Shown one piece after another: positions 49,172 to 57,313 of a DNA stretch of 64,000 nt (positions within the stretch are counted from its first letter, which is position 1; the number at the start of each line of letters is the position of its first letter). Origin of the DNA: an uncultured bacterium (GTDB lineage Bacteria; Desulfobacterota_D; UBA1144); contig CAJWZP010000006.1 of the NCBI GenBank assembly GCA_913050325.1, forward strand, positions 1 through 64,000. Reading direction: 5' to 3'. A model generated the notes under the pieces. That model had not been told where the DNA came from. It ran no database searches and saw nothing but the letters and a program-made list of their open reading frames with translations. Position numbers and translations under genes: made by a program.

Positions 49172-50023
49172 ATGCACAAAAGTATGACAGGATTTTCAAG
49201 TAAATATATTAAATATAAAAATGCAATTTTATCAGCACAAATCAAGTCGGAAAATAGTAAAAATTTAGAAATTTTAATCATTAATGAATACAATGATTTT
49301 TCTTTAGATAACATGATAAAAAAAGAAATTGAAAAAAAATTTAATAGAGGAAAAATTAAAATAGCTTTCAATTTTGATTTTATTGATGAATCTAAAGAAT
49401 TATTTGAATTTAAAAAATATATTAATGATTATAAAAATTTCTTATCACAGAAAAATATAAACCTAACAATCTCTCTCTCTGAACTTGAAAACTTATCAAA
49501 AAAACAAAAAAGAAATTCTCTGAAAAAACCATTTATTATAAAAAAAGTAATAAAATTAATGAAAGATTGTTCTATAGAGTTGGAAAACAAACAAATGGCA
49601 GAAGGAAAAATAATAATTTCTGCGGTTAATAAAAAAATAAATAAAATTGAAAGTCTAAAAAATTTGTTTCATAAAAAATATGATTTATATTCTAAAAAGC
49701 TAGAAAGAAAATATTTAAAGGAGTTAAATAATCATATTGATAGTGGAACTATTAACAAAAAAGAAATAAGTGTTTTTATTGAAAAAATTGATATAGAAGA
49801 AGAAATTATTAGACTCGATTCTCATATTAAAATGATTAAAAAGATAATTTCCAAAAAATCTTCAAAAAACATTGGTCAAGTTTTAGACTTTTATATGCAA
49901 GAAATAAACAGAGAGGCAAATACTTTATCATCAAAAAGTAAAGATCCTACAATATCTAATAAAACTATTGAAATTAAAACATTGGTTAATCAAATCAGAG
50001 AATTATCTGCGAATTTGAGTTAG
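49172..50023 (+). CDS. yicC: YicC family endoribonuclease
   Basis: 283 residues. The family start MTGFSS and the conserved C-terminus QEINREANTLSSKSKDPTIS with LVNQIRELSANLS are present. E. coli YicC is an endoribonuclease acting on small RNA. The middle is very lysine- and asparagine-rich. Ends convergent with rsmG with a 21-base overlap. Confidence 0.93.
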   Translation: MHKSMTGFSSKYIKYKNAILSAQIKSENSKNLEILIINEYNDFSLDNMIKKEIEKKFNRGKIKIAFNFDFIDESKELFEFKKYINDYKNFLSQKNINLTISLSELENLSKKQKRNSLKKPFIIKKVIKLMKDCSIELENKQMAEGKIIISAVNKKINKIESLKNLFHKKYDLYSKKLERKYLKELNNHIDSGTINKKEISVFIEKIDIEEEIIRLDSHIKMIKKIISKKSSKNIGQVLDFYMQEINREANTLSSKSKDPTISNKTIEIKTLVNQIRELSANLS

Positions 50024-50743
50024 CTTTTCAACTTTAAAATAAAAAATTCCTCTGTCTACTTTATTATCATTCAATTTATACTTAATCAATTCATTAAAAA
50101 TACTAAAATGTTGAATATTGAATATCTTTTTTAAAAATAATTCGCTAGGACATTCAAAACTAGGCCCAACAAGATACACAAAATCAATAAAATCTAAATT
50201 ATTCAGTAATACAAATTTTTTTATATTTTTTAAAATATTTTTAATATCTTCTATGGCTCTACCGACTAATAGAATTTTTTCATTATTATTCAATTTTAAT
50301 TCTTCTATTCTTGATTTACTCAAAACTAATTTTGATTCAAATTTTATTGAAATATGGGTTAACAAATTCTTAATAAAATTAATTTTTTTATTATTTGAAT
50401 CATTTATTAAATATTCTGTTTTAGATATTTCTTTTTTATGATTTGAATAAATTAGCCAGGGTAATAGAGGAAATCCTGCACCAGAGCCATAGTCAATGAT
50501 TAAATCATAATCTTTAAGTAAATTAATTCTTTTTTTATTTTCAAAGTAGTTCAGAGCAAAAATTGAATCAATAAAATGTTTATTAATTAAATCTGTTTGA
50601 GAGACTATAGAAGTCAGATTATATTTTTTATTTTCTGACATTAAAAAATTTTGATATTCATTAATATTTTTTATTAAATCACAATTAATCTCAAGATTAT
50701 TAAGCCTTAGAGCAGATTTAAATTCATTATTAAAATTATTCAT
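50003..50743 (-). CDS. rsmG: 16S rRNA (guanine527-N7)-methyltransferase RsmG
   Basis: 246 residues. SAM-binding motif IDYGSGAGFPLLPWLI and the N-terminal NLTSI...NKHFIDSI are characteristic. Usually found next to mnmG and parA, but neither is here. Follows the MFS gene by one base, with coding overlap at its end with yicC. Confidence 0.93.
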   Translation of the reverse strand: MNNFNNEFKSALRLNNLEINCDLIKNINEYQNFLMSENKKYNLTSIVSQTDLINKHFIDSIFALNYFENKKRINLLKDYDLIIDYGSGAGFPLLPWLIYSNHKKEISKTEYLINDSNNKKINFIKNLLTHISIKFESKLVLSKSRIEELKLNNNEKILLVGRAIEDIKNILKNIKKFVLLNNLDFIDFVYLVGPSFECPSELFLKKIFNIQHFSIFNELIKYKLNDNKVDRGIFYFKVEKLTQIRR

Positions 50744-50744
50744 T

Positions 50745-51878
50745 TTATTTTTCCTTCAAATATAATAAGAATGTTCCTAAAAGAATAAAAATTGAAGCTA
50801 TTTTAAATCCAATATTAAAATCATATATATGAATAATATATCCAAAAACGAATGTCATTAAATGCACACCTAGACCAAAAGTTGCATTTAATGCTCCAAA
50901 TAAACGTCCAGAATTACTTTGAGACTTGGGACCAACCAATAAATTTGATACAAAAGGATAAATTAAAGCATATGTGGATGAAAAGATTATTGAAAAAATA
51001 ATTATAAATAAAATACTGTCAATTAAAGACATAAAGAATATAGAAGTTGAGAAAAGAGCCAACATTAATAAAACCTTCTTAAAAAGATTTTTTTCGCTAA
51101 ACAAGTCAGACAGAAAAAGCCTAAAAATAGTTACAGTAACGCTATATATTACAAAAAAAATACCTGCTTTTAGATCTTTAGATTTTAAAAAAATAGCAAT
51201 AAAATTCATTATTACTCCAAATCCAGTTGAAGATAAAAAATTAGTTATCAAAAGTTTCTTTGAATTAGAATCATTTACAAGTTTGAAGAAGTCATTAAAG
51301 TTTATATTTTCTCTGGTCATATTAAGCTTTTCGCCATCATCCACTTGATATAAAATTATTAAAGCTAAAATCGAAAATATTGCAGAGAAAATGAAAAAAT
51401 ATAAATAACCAAAATTTATAATTATATATTCCCCAAAATATGGGCCAATAAAATAAGGAAAAATTGTTGAGGAGTAATAAATTGAGAGACCCCTTTTTCG
51501 CTGGCTTTCTTCAAGATTGTCTGATGCAAGAGCTGATGAAGAATTAAAAAATATTGAAAAAGATGCACCTTGAAAAATTCTTAAAATCATAAACACATAA
51601 AAAGATTCAGAGAATGCAAATAATAAAGATGTAGAAATCATTACGAACAATGCTATTATTCCTAGTAATTTCTTTCCATATTTATCTATTAAAGTTGATG
51701 TTATTGGGGTTAAAAATATAGATGATATGCCAAAAGAACCCATCAAAATACCAATTTCATATTTTTGAAAATCTAAATTATCAAGAAACAAGGGTAGGAG
51801 AAAAAAAGATGAGAAATTTATAAAGAAAAGACAATTGGCTAAAGTTGATAATAAAAATTTTCTATTTAGATTAAACAT
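50745..51878 (-). CDS. MFS transporter
   Basis: 377 residues, about 12 hydrophobic segments. TSTLIDKYGKKLLG is motif A and RIFQGASFS a motif B-like stretch. Resembles general sugar-phosphate or drug exporters; the substrate is not assignable. Upstream of rsmG (one-base gap), divergent from the tRNA-Lys promoter. Confidence 0.83.
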   Translation of the reverse strand: MFNLNRKFLLSTLANCLFFINFSSFFLLPLFLDNLDFQKYEIGILMGSFGISSIFLTPITSTLIDKYGKKLLGIIALFVMISTSLLFAFSESFYVFMILRIFQGASFSIFFNSSSALASDNLEESQRKRGLSIYYSSTIFPYFIGPYFGEYIIINFGYLYFFIFSAIFSILALIILYQVDDGEKLNMTRENINFNDFFKLVNDSNSKKLLITNFLSSTGFGVIMNFIAIFLKSKDLKAGIFFVIYSVTVTIFRLFLSDLFSEKNLFKKVLLMLALFSTSIFFMSLIDSILFIIIFSIIFSSTYALIYPFVSNLLVGPKSQSNSGRLFGALNATFGLGVHLMTFVFGYIIHIYDFNIGFKIASIFILLGTFLLYLKEK

Positions 51879-51908
51879 ATAAAGTATTTATAAAGTGTAA
51901 ACTAACTT

Positions 51909-51936
51909 TTGACAAAAAGGGTCATCATGATATATT
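51909..51936 (+). promoter_or_regulatory. Promoter of tRNA-Lys/tRNA-Glu/cspA unit
   Basis: A perfect -35 TTGACA (51909-51914), a 16-base spacer and -10 TATATT (51931-51936). The tRNA begins 17 bases beyond the -10, leaving a short leader. This is the clearest sigma-70 promoter in the window. Confidence 0.75.
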
Positions 51937-51953
51937 CAACCCATTAAAAGTTA

Positions 51954-52026
51954 GGGCCGTTAGCTCAGTTGGTAGAGCAACTCCCTTTTAAGGAGTGGGT
52001 CGCAGGTTCGAATCCTGCACGGCTCA
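51954..52026 (+). tRNA. tRNA-Lys (anticodon TTT)
   Basis: 73 nt. Acceptor GGGCCGT pairs with ACGGCTC (one G-T pair), D-arm GCTCAGTTGGTAGAGC, anticodon stem ACTCC/GGAGT around CTTTTAA, anticodon TTT, T-arm CAGGTTCGAATCCTG. Discriminator A at 52026; CCA is not encoded. Confidence 0.97.
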
Positions 52027-52033
52027 TACTAGA

Positions 52034-52108
52034 GTCCCCATCGTCTAGTCTGGCCTAGGACGCCGGGTTTTCATCCCGGTAACAGGGGTTCGAATCCCCT
52101 TGGGGACG
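52034..52108 (+). tRNA. tRNA-Glu (anticodon TTC)
   Basis: 75 nt. Acceptor GTCCCCA/TGGGGAC, anticodon stem CCGGG/CCCGG around TTTTCAT, anticodon TTC, T-arm AGGGGTTCGAATCCCCT. Discriminator G at 52108. Seven bases after tRNA-Lys, so both share one transcript. Confidence 0.97.
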
Positions 52109-52126
52109 ATTTTAAAGGAGGGCAAT

Positions 52127-52330
52127 ATGCCAAACGGGAAAATAAAATGGTTCAATGCTAAGAAAGGTTATGGTTTCATTGAACCGGAAGATGGTAGCAA
52201 AGATGTCTTTGTTCACATCACAGCTCTTGAAGCAGCTGGAATTGATAACCTGAATGAGGGTGATTCAGTTTCATTTGAAGTTGTTAGCGAAAGAGGAAAA
52301 GAAAAAGCAAGTGATTTAAAAACTTTATAG
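52127..52330 (+). CDS. Cold-shock domain protein (CspA family)
   Basis: 67-residue single-stranded nucleic-acid-binding protein. RNP1 [10 protein letters not shown] and RNP2 VFVHITALE are present, with [14 protein letters not shown] at the start. The ATG at 52127 follows AAAGGAGGG; the frame is open further left but runs into tRNA-Glu. Probably co-transcribed with the two tRNAs and ended by the terminator at 52361. Confidence 0.96.
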   Translation: MPNGKIKWFNAKKGYGFIEPEDGSKDVFVHITALEAAGIDNLNEGDSVSFEVVSERGKEKASDLKTL

Positions 52331-52360
52331 AATAAGTAATTTTCACAGTATTTTCATTTA

Positions 52361-52392
52361 TAAGAGGTCTTTTCGAGACCTCTTATTTTTTC
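52361..52392 (+). terminator. Factor-independent terminator after the cold-shock gene
   Basis: A 10-bp perfect stem (TAAGAGGTCT with AGACCTCTTA) with loop TTTCG is followed by TTTTTTC. Ends the tRNA-Lys/tRNA-Glu/cold-shock transcript, 31 bases after the stop. Confidence 0.88.
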
Positions 52393-52426
52393 TTGACTAT
52401 TTTTATTTAATTACTACCTTTTAAAT

Positions 52427-52558
52427 ATGGCTAGAAAAGACAACACCAATTTAAAGAATCACAAGGTTATTTCTAAATATATTTATTCCAAAAAACTTGA
52501 TAAAGCTTTTAAATATTTGGAGAAAATATCATATAATGATAAAAAGCTAAAGAACTAA
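52427..52558 (+). CDS. Possible small basic protein, 43 residues
   Basis: The frame MARKDNTNLKNHK...KKLKN is strongly basic, with no membrane segment and no recognised family. It starts 35 bases after the terminator, and its last four bases overlap the stop of the MerR-type gene on the other strand. A TTGACT box lies at 52393-52398 but the matching -10 is weak. No clear ribosome site is visible. Confidence 0.4.
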   Translation: MARKDNTNLKNHKVISKYIYSKKLDKAFKYLEKISYNDKKLKN

Positions 52559-53499
52559 ATTTTTCTTAAAACATCCGTTCTAATATCTTCTAAAGCGTTA
52601 GGCAAGCTGAATAAATCATATATTTGATGAGAACCTATCTTTGAGCATGTTTTAGAATAAATGCTAGAACGTTTACCGTTTATTATTATTTCAAATTCAC
52701 CGCCCAAACCATTTCTAATTCGTTCCAACTCTAAAGGAACCGTTGGATCATTTAGAGGAAATAAAATACTCATTATAACAGCGCTACAACTTGAATTTTT
52801 AGCTGCTTCGCAAATATCACGAGATGACAAATCTGTTCCTAGATAGACAGGGTTCCAACCAGTTGAAACTGCTAAACAAGCATTAACCAAGCAACCTAAC
52901 TCAGCCTTTTGACCTTTTGGTGTTGCTACTAATACAAATGGATTATTAGGATTATAATTTTTAAATGATGATCTATAATTTTCTAAGTAATTTCTAATTA
53001 CAGCATTTGCAAACCTTTCTTGTGACTTAGATATTTTATTATTTTTCCAAAGCCTACCGACATGTTTAATAAAGGGAACCATAAATTTATGAATTACATA
53101 TATTGCACCTAAATCTAAAGCTACATCATAAATAGCTTTTTCCATTTTACGCAAATTGTATTCATTAAGAGCTTCAACACAACTATCAAAATAAGGTCTT
53201 GCAGAATTTGTTAATTGTTCTAATTCAGGATAAACAACGGAACTTTTAGTTGATTCCAATTCATTAACTAGGCTTCTTAAATCTTCAACTTTATAATTAC
53301 CAATTTCTTGCAATGTAAATCCTATTCTCTTTGCTTCAAGCATTAACTGCAATATTTCTAAATCTTTATCAGTAAACCTTCTACTTCCTCTTTCGGATCG
53401 AGATATTTTTAGGATTGGGTATCTTTCTTCCCACTTTCTTATTTGGTCTGATGTCAAACCAGTAATCTTACTTACAATTCTAATTGGATACTCTTTCAT
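52555..53499 (-). CDS. MerR/CarH-like regulator with degenerate B12-binding domain
   Basis: 314-residue transcription factor. Residues 1-70 are a MerR winged helix (IRKWEERYPIL, RRFTDKDLEIL). Residues about 95-185 are the helical B12-cap domain and residues 186-314 a Rossmann-like B12-binding domain. In CarH the helical bundle has W-H, then EH, and the fold has an axial histidine in a PxGExHELG loop. Here the positions read W151-K152, E161-R162 and PKGQKAELG (194-202) with no histidine. It is therefore unlikely to bind adenosylcobalamin the CarH way. Divergent from a sigma-70 gene with a repeat-rich shared promoter region, suggesting it controls that sigma factor. Confidence 0.88.
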   Translation of the reverse strand: MKEYPIRIVSKITGLTSDQIRKWEERYPILKISRSERGSRRFTDKDLEILQLMLEAKRIGFTLQEIGNYKVEDLRSLVNELESTKSSVVYPELEQLTNSARPYFDSCVEALNEYNLRKMEKAIYDVALDLGAIYVIHKFMVPFIKHVGRLWKNNKISKSQERFANAVIRNYLENYRSSFKNYNPNNPFVLVATPKGQKAELGCLVNACLAVSTGWNPVYLGTDLSSRDICEAAKNSSCSAVIMSILFPLNDPTVPLELERIRNGLGGEFEIIINGKRSSIYSKTCSKIGSHQIYDLFSLPNALEDIRTDVLRKI

Positions 53500-53524
53500 A
53501 CAACCTTTCCTTATGTGTTTATAC

Positions 53525-53614
53525 TATAATGTCATATAAATGTCCAATGTCAATAGTAATTTGTCCAGAAAAAATAAAATTATTTTAAAAAAAAGCTGGA
53601 CAAGATTATTGACA
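53525..53614. promoter_or_regulatory. Divergent promoter/operator region with TGTC[CA]A elements
   Basis: ATGTC occurs three times in direct order at 53529, 53540 and 53547. On the minus strand a TTGACA (53548-53553) and TATAGT (53523-53528) give a 19-base spacer, the unusual length favoured by MerR-type regulators, and the repeats fall inside it. Further right, TTGTCCAG (53561-53568) and CTGGACAA (53596-53603) form a perfect 8-bp inverted repeat, the second followed by another TTGACA (53609-53614). Probably the binding region of the adjacent regulator (inference). Confidence 0.55.
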
Positions 53615-53645
53615 TAAGTTATCTTTAAAATGTGAGGTGATAAAT

Positions 53646-54638
53646 ATGAAAAATTTAAACTCCAATAGTAAAAAAAATAACTTCTTAAATGCTAAGAATA
53701 ATTATGTTTACAACGAATCTTCAGGTCAAGAATATGAGACTGTAAAAGATTACTTTTCAAGGGCACTGGTCACACCTTTACTTACTGCTGTTGAAGAAAA
53801 AGAACTAGCATCAAAGATAAAAAATTGCAAAGATAAAATTATTTCTCTGCAGAAACAGCTTAAGAAAAATGAAAATAATAATAAATTGAACTCTTTTATA
53901 AAAGTTTTTGAACAAAAAAAATCTCAACTTATTCAAGCTTTCACAAAGGCAAATCTAAGATTGGTCGTTAGTATTGCCAAAAAGTATAATGGTAGAGGAC
54001 TACCCTTACTAGATTTAATACAAGATGGTAATGTAGGTTTGATAAGAGCTGTTGAAAAATTTGATCATACTAAAGGATTTAAGTTCTCTACATATGCTGC
54101 CTGGTGGATACATCAATCTATTACTAGAAGCATCATGGATCAATCAAGGACAATCAAAGTGCCAGTATACATTCTTGAAAAATCAGCAAAAGTATTCAAA
54201 GCTTTTAAGGAACTCGAAGACAAATTAAACAGAAAACCAGAATTTTTTGAAATTGCTGAAGAAGTAGGTTTACCAGAAGAAGCTGTAAAACAAATCTTAG
54301 AATCCGGTACTGATACCTTTTCACTTGATTCGCCAATCTCAAATGAAGAAAATGCAACTTTTGTTGATTTTCTTGAGGATGAAAACGATCGCCCTGATGA
54401 TTTGAGTGGTAAAATAGCTTTATCTCAATCTATATCTACAGCACTTACCCAGCTTGACCAACGTGAAAAAGAGATAATAGAAATGCGTTTTGGTTTTAAT
54501 GGCTCTAATACATATACTCTTGATCAAATTGGGAATAAATATAATTTAACTAGAGAGAGAATTAGGCAAATTGAAAAAAATGCACTAAAAAAAATTCAAA
54601 GACTTGAAGGAGATAAGCTAAAAAGCTTTATGAACTAG
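53646..54638 (+). CDS. Sigma-70 family factor (group 2-like)
   Basis: 330 residues from the ATG six bases after GAGGTG (a GTG at 53637 is an alternative). Region 1.2/2.1 begins near [17 protein letters not shown]. Region 2 contains [37 protein letters not shown] and the -10-recognition helix [15 protein letters not shown]. Regions 3 and 4 follow, with [13 protein letters not shown] as the -35 helix-turn-helix. There is no region 1.1, so it is an alternative factor, not RpoD. Divergent from the MerR-like regulator, which may repress it. Confidence 0.92.
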   Translation: MKNLNSNSKKNNFLNAKNNYVYNESSGQEYETVKDYFSRALVTPLLTAVEEKELASKIKNCKDKIISLQKQLKKNENNNKLNSFIKVFEQKKSQLIQAFTKANLRLVVSIAKKYNGRGLPLLDLIQDGNVGLIRAVEKFDHTKGFKFSTYAAWWIHQSITRSIMDQSRTIKVPVYILEKSAKVFKAFKELEDKLNRKPEFFEIAEEVGLPEEAVKQILESGTDTFSLDSPISNEENATFVDFLEDENDRPDDLSGKIALSQSISTALTQLDQREKEIIEMRFGFNGSNTYTLDQIGNKYNLTRERIRQIEKNALKKIQRLEGDKLKSFMN

Positions 54639-54646
54639 GTGAGACT

Positions 54647-54796
54647 ATGACAATTTTATATAATTCAAATTTTAAAAAACTTAATAACTTATTAAAGAAG
54701 AAAAAACCTGTGAAACGTAAGTTTAGCAAGAAAATTGCCTCCGAATCTGTTAATAATACTATTAATACGTCAACAAGAATGTTACTGATGTATTAA
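54647..54796 (+). CDS. Possible 49-residue basic protein after the sigma gene
   Basis: Frame MTILYNSNFKKLNN...TRMLLMY, rich in lysine in the first half (KKKKPVKRKFSKK). It starts eight bases after the sigma stop with GGTGAG upstream, so coupled translation is plausible. Its last third lies inside the left arm and loop of a strong hairpin, and its stop codon is in the right arm. No family recognised. Confidence 0.5.
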   Translation: MTILYNSNFKKLNNLLKKKKPVKRKFSKKIASESVNNTINTSTRMLLMY

Positions 54797-54805
54797 TAGT
54801 ATTAT
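54753..54805 (+). repeat. 16-bp perfect inverted repeat over a start codon
   Basis: Left arm 54753-54768 and right arm 54790-54805 are exact reverse complements (core ATACTATTAATAC), with a 21-base loop. The right arm ends on the first two bases of the start codon of the next gene (ATG 54804-54806), so the folded RNA would hide its translation start. No U-run follows, so it is not a typical terminator. Confidence 0.85.
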
Positions 54806-56219
54806 GGGCAGTTTTTCATTTTCTAGCATTATAGATTCTTCTCTTTCAGAGACTTTTAATTGGCATGAGAAATTATTCTGTTTAGAAAGGCTCACTCCAC
54901 CCTGGGAAAATATTGAAATTGTAGACAGAAACTATATAGATACTAATAACTTAATTAATGGTGGATCTCTATCATTAATTCATAATGTTTTTCCATTTAT
55001 CAAATTAAAGTGGAAAATAAAACATTCAAATTATATTAAAGATGAGATTTTTAGAGATTACATGGTTAAAGGCCCATTAAAAAAGTGGACTCATGATCAT
55101 ATATTCCAAAATGACAATAATCAAACAAAAGTAATAGATAAAATATCTTTCAATACTCATATATTTGAAGATATATTAGATAAATGGATTGAAAAACAAT
55201 TGGAAAGTACTTTTGAATATAGGCATAAAATTTTAAAACATGATTTATGTTCTATAAATCTTAAAAATCAAAATAAGGAATTTTATATTCTCATAACAGG
55301 TGGAAATGGATTGATTGGAAAGCACTTAATTCCTATGTTAAATTCGTTTGGATATAAAATAATACAACTCAAATATAATAAAAAAATAAAAAATTACAAA
55401 TCAATCAATATAGAATTTAATGATTTTATCAAAATTGAATGGAACCCTTATTTAAATGAGGATTTAGAATTACCAAAAGAAATATCCGATAAGATAAAAT
55501 ACGTAATAAATCTTTCTGGTGAAAATATTTTAGGCATTCCAACCAAAAAAAAGAAAGAGTTAATTATGGAAAGTAGAAAAATATCTACAAATCGATTATT
55601 AAAAATTATAAAGAAAAATAAAATAAATTTACAATGTTGTATACATGCATCAGCTACTGGTTTTTATGGAAATGATTTAAATAATGAAATTATTGAGTCT
55701 TCAACAAAAGGAGATGGCTTCCTATCAGATACAACAAAAATTTGGGAAGACTTTCAAAATAAATTTAATTCTATTAGCAATAGAGTTGTAAATCTCAGAA
55801 TTGGGGCTGTTTTATCTAGAAAAGGTGGTTTTTTAAAATCTATGACTATGCCCTATAAAATGAGCTTGGGAATAAAAATAAAATCTGATAATTTTATCAG
55901 TCATATATCAATTGAAGATTTGTGTAGGTCAATTTGCTATATTTTAAAAGAAGAAAATTTAAATGGACCTATAAATGCAGTTTGTCCTCAACCGGAAAAA
56001 TTATCTAATATTTTCAATATATTGAGAAGAAAATATACATCAAATATAAATATTAATATTAACAAGAGGTTTATAGAGAAAATTAGCCCAGAACTTAATA
56101 ACGAACTATTATTTTCAAATCAGTATATAATTCCAAAGAAACTATTGGATAACGGTTTCCAATTTTTAAATAATAATTTTAATGACTCAATAAATAGCAT
56201 GTATCCTAAAGGTGGTTAG
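54804..56219 (+). CDS. SRPBCC domain fused to TIGR01777 SDR-type epimerase
   Basis: 471 residues. Residues 1-150 resemble a polyketide-cyclase/SRPBCC ligand-binding domain (SETFNWHEKLFCLERLTPPW, GPLKKWTHDHIF). Residues about 155-455 are a TIGR01777-type NAD(P) epimerase with ILITGGNGLIGKHLIP, INLSGENI, CIHASATGFYG, RIGAVLSRKGG and HISIEDLCRSI. The fused form is known in several phyla and is often near photolyase or light-response genes. Preceded by the hairpin; followed by pdxH one base later. Confidence 0.88.
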   Translation: MGSFSFSSIIDSSLSETFNWHEKLFCLERLTPPWENIEIVDRNYIDTNNLINGGSLSLIHNVFPFIKLKWKIKHSNYIKDEIFRDYMVKGPLKKWTHDHIFQNDNNQTKVIDKISFNTHIFEDILDKWIEKQLESTFEYRHKILKHDLCSINLKNQNKEFYILITGGNGLIGKHLIPMLNSFGYKIIQLKYNKKIKNYKSINIEFNDFIKIEWNPYLNEDLELPKEISDKIKYVINLSGENILGIPTKKKKELIMESRKISTNRLLKIIKKNKINLQCCIHASATGFYGNDLNNEIIESSTKGDGFLSDTTKIWEDFQNKFNSISNRVVNLRIGAVLSRKGGFLKSMTMPYKMSLGIKIKSDNFISHISIEDLCRSICYILKEENLNGPINAVCPQPEKLSNIFNILRRKYTSNINININKRFIEKISPELNNELLFSNQYIIPKKLLDNGFQFLNNNFNDSINSMYPKGG

Positions 56220-56220
56220 C

Positions 56221-56841
56221 ATGAAAATTGGTGAGACTAGAAAAGAATATAAAACAAGAAAAATAATAATTAATTCCGATTGTCCTATATTAACTTTTAA
56301 AAATTGGTATAAGAAGGCTGAAAAGAAGGTTTCTGAACCAAATGCATTCAACTTAGCTACATCCTCTGGAAAATATGTTTCTTCAAGAATGATGTTACTA
56401 AAAGATTATGGAGAAACTTTTATCTTTTTTACAAATTTTCATAGTAGAAAAGGTGTTGAACTATTTAATAATAGTAAGTCCTCAATGAATTTCTGGTGGA
56501 AAGAAATTCAACAGCAAATAAGAATTGACGGAGTAGTTAAAAAAATACAAAAAGAAGAATCAAAGGCATACTTTTATTCAAGACCTAAGAGCAGTCAAAT
56601 AGGAGCCTTTTTGTCGAACCAAAGTCGTAAAATAAACTCCTATGAAGAGTTAATAAAGGAATATAAACTTCTAATCAAAAAATATAAAAATGATATAGTT
56701 CCCTATCCAAAAAATTGGGGTGGATATGAATTAACACCTTATAGAATAGAGTTTTGGCAAGGTGGATCATATAGGCTTCATCAAAGAGTTGAGTTTATTA
56801 AGGCACGAACAAAATGGCAAATGAAAAAACTAGCACCTTAA
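56221..56841 (+). CDS. pdxH: Pyridoxamine 5'-phosphate oxidase
   Basis: FMN enzyme making PLP from PNP or PMP. 206 residues from the ATG at 56221, preceded by AAAGGTGG. NAFNLATSSGKYVSSRMMLLKDYGE, FFTNFHSRKG, the QIRIDGVV FMN region, YFYSRPKSSQIGAFLSNQS and C-terminal WQGGSYRLHQR are canonical. Overlaps the DUF1285 gene by 28 bases. Confidence 0.95.
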   Translation: MKIGETRKEYKTRKIIINSDCPILTFKNWYKKAEKKVSEPNAFNLATSSGKYVSSRMMLLKDYGETFIFFTNFHSRKGVELFNNSKSSMNFWWKEIQQQIRIDGVVKKIQKEESKAYFYSRPKSSQIGAFLSNQSRKINSYEELIKEYKLLIKKYKNDIVPYPKNWGGYELTPYRIEFWQGGSYRLHQRVEFIKARTKWQMKKLAP

Positions 56842-57260
56842 AAATAAAACCAAGATTTTATGTAGATAAAGAATGTAATTGGTTTCAAGATGGTAAGCCT
56901 ATTACTCATAAAAGGATTTATAAATATAATTATGAAAATTTAAAATTTTCAAATGGTTTATTTTATGTGCAAGAAGGTCAACAAAAAGCTTATATATACT
57001 TTGAAGATAGGCCGTATATGGTCAAATCTGTTAATTTCCTTAAAGAAGAGAAAATTATCATAAATTTAAATGATTATACATTTGAAGAACTTAATTTAGA
57101 ATCTTTATATTTTGATAATAATATTCCCTATTGTAGAGTAAAAAAAAATGAATTTGAGGCAAAATTTTCAAGATCGTCCCTACACCAATTATCAAAAGAA
57201 ATAATAATGAAAAAAGATAATTTTTATCTTTTTGGTAAAAAAATTAATATAAAGGGTTAA
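56814..57260 (+). CDS. DUF1285 domain protein
   Basis: 148 residues, soluble. The start KPRFYVDKECNWFQDGKPITHKRI is the DUF1285 beginning (FYVDxxGxWFxxGxPI), followed by ENLKFSNGLFYVQEG and DRPYMVKSV. Structure is known for the family but not the function. Translated with pdxH by overlap. Confidence 0.75.
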   Translation: MANEKTSTLKIKPRFYVDKECNWFQDGKPITHKRIYKYNYENLKFSNGLFYVQEGQQKAYIYFEDRPYMVKSVNFLKEEKIIINLNDYTFEELNLESLYFDNNIPYCRVKKNEFEAKFSRSSLHQLSKEIIMKKDNFYLFGKKINIKG

Positions 57261-57313
57261 AATTATATAAAAAAGTACATGAAACCCATCGTTCATGATA
57301 TAATTTCAGCAAA

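Noticed and set aside
52100-52126. Upstream extension of the cold-shock gene
   Set aside because: It would start inside tRNA-Glu; the ATG at 52127 has a strong ribosome site and the standard family start.
57279-57296. CATGAA/TTCATG inverted repeat before the TolC-like gene as operator
   Set aside because: Only six bases per arm in AT-rich sequence; not distinguishable from chance without comparison.
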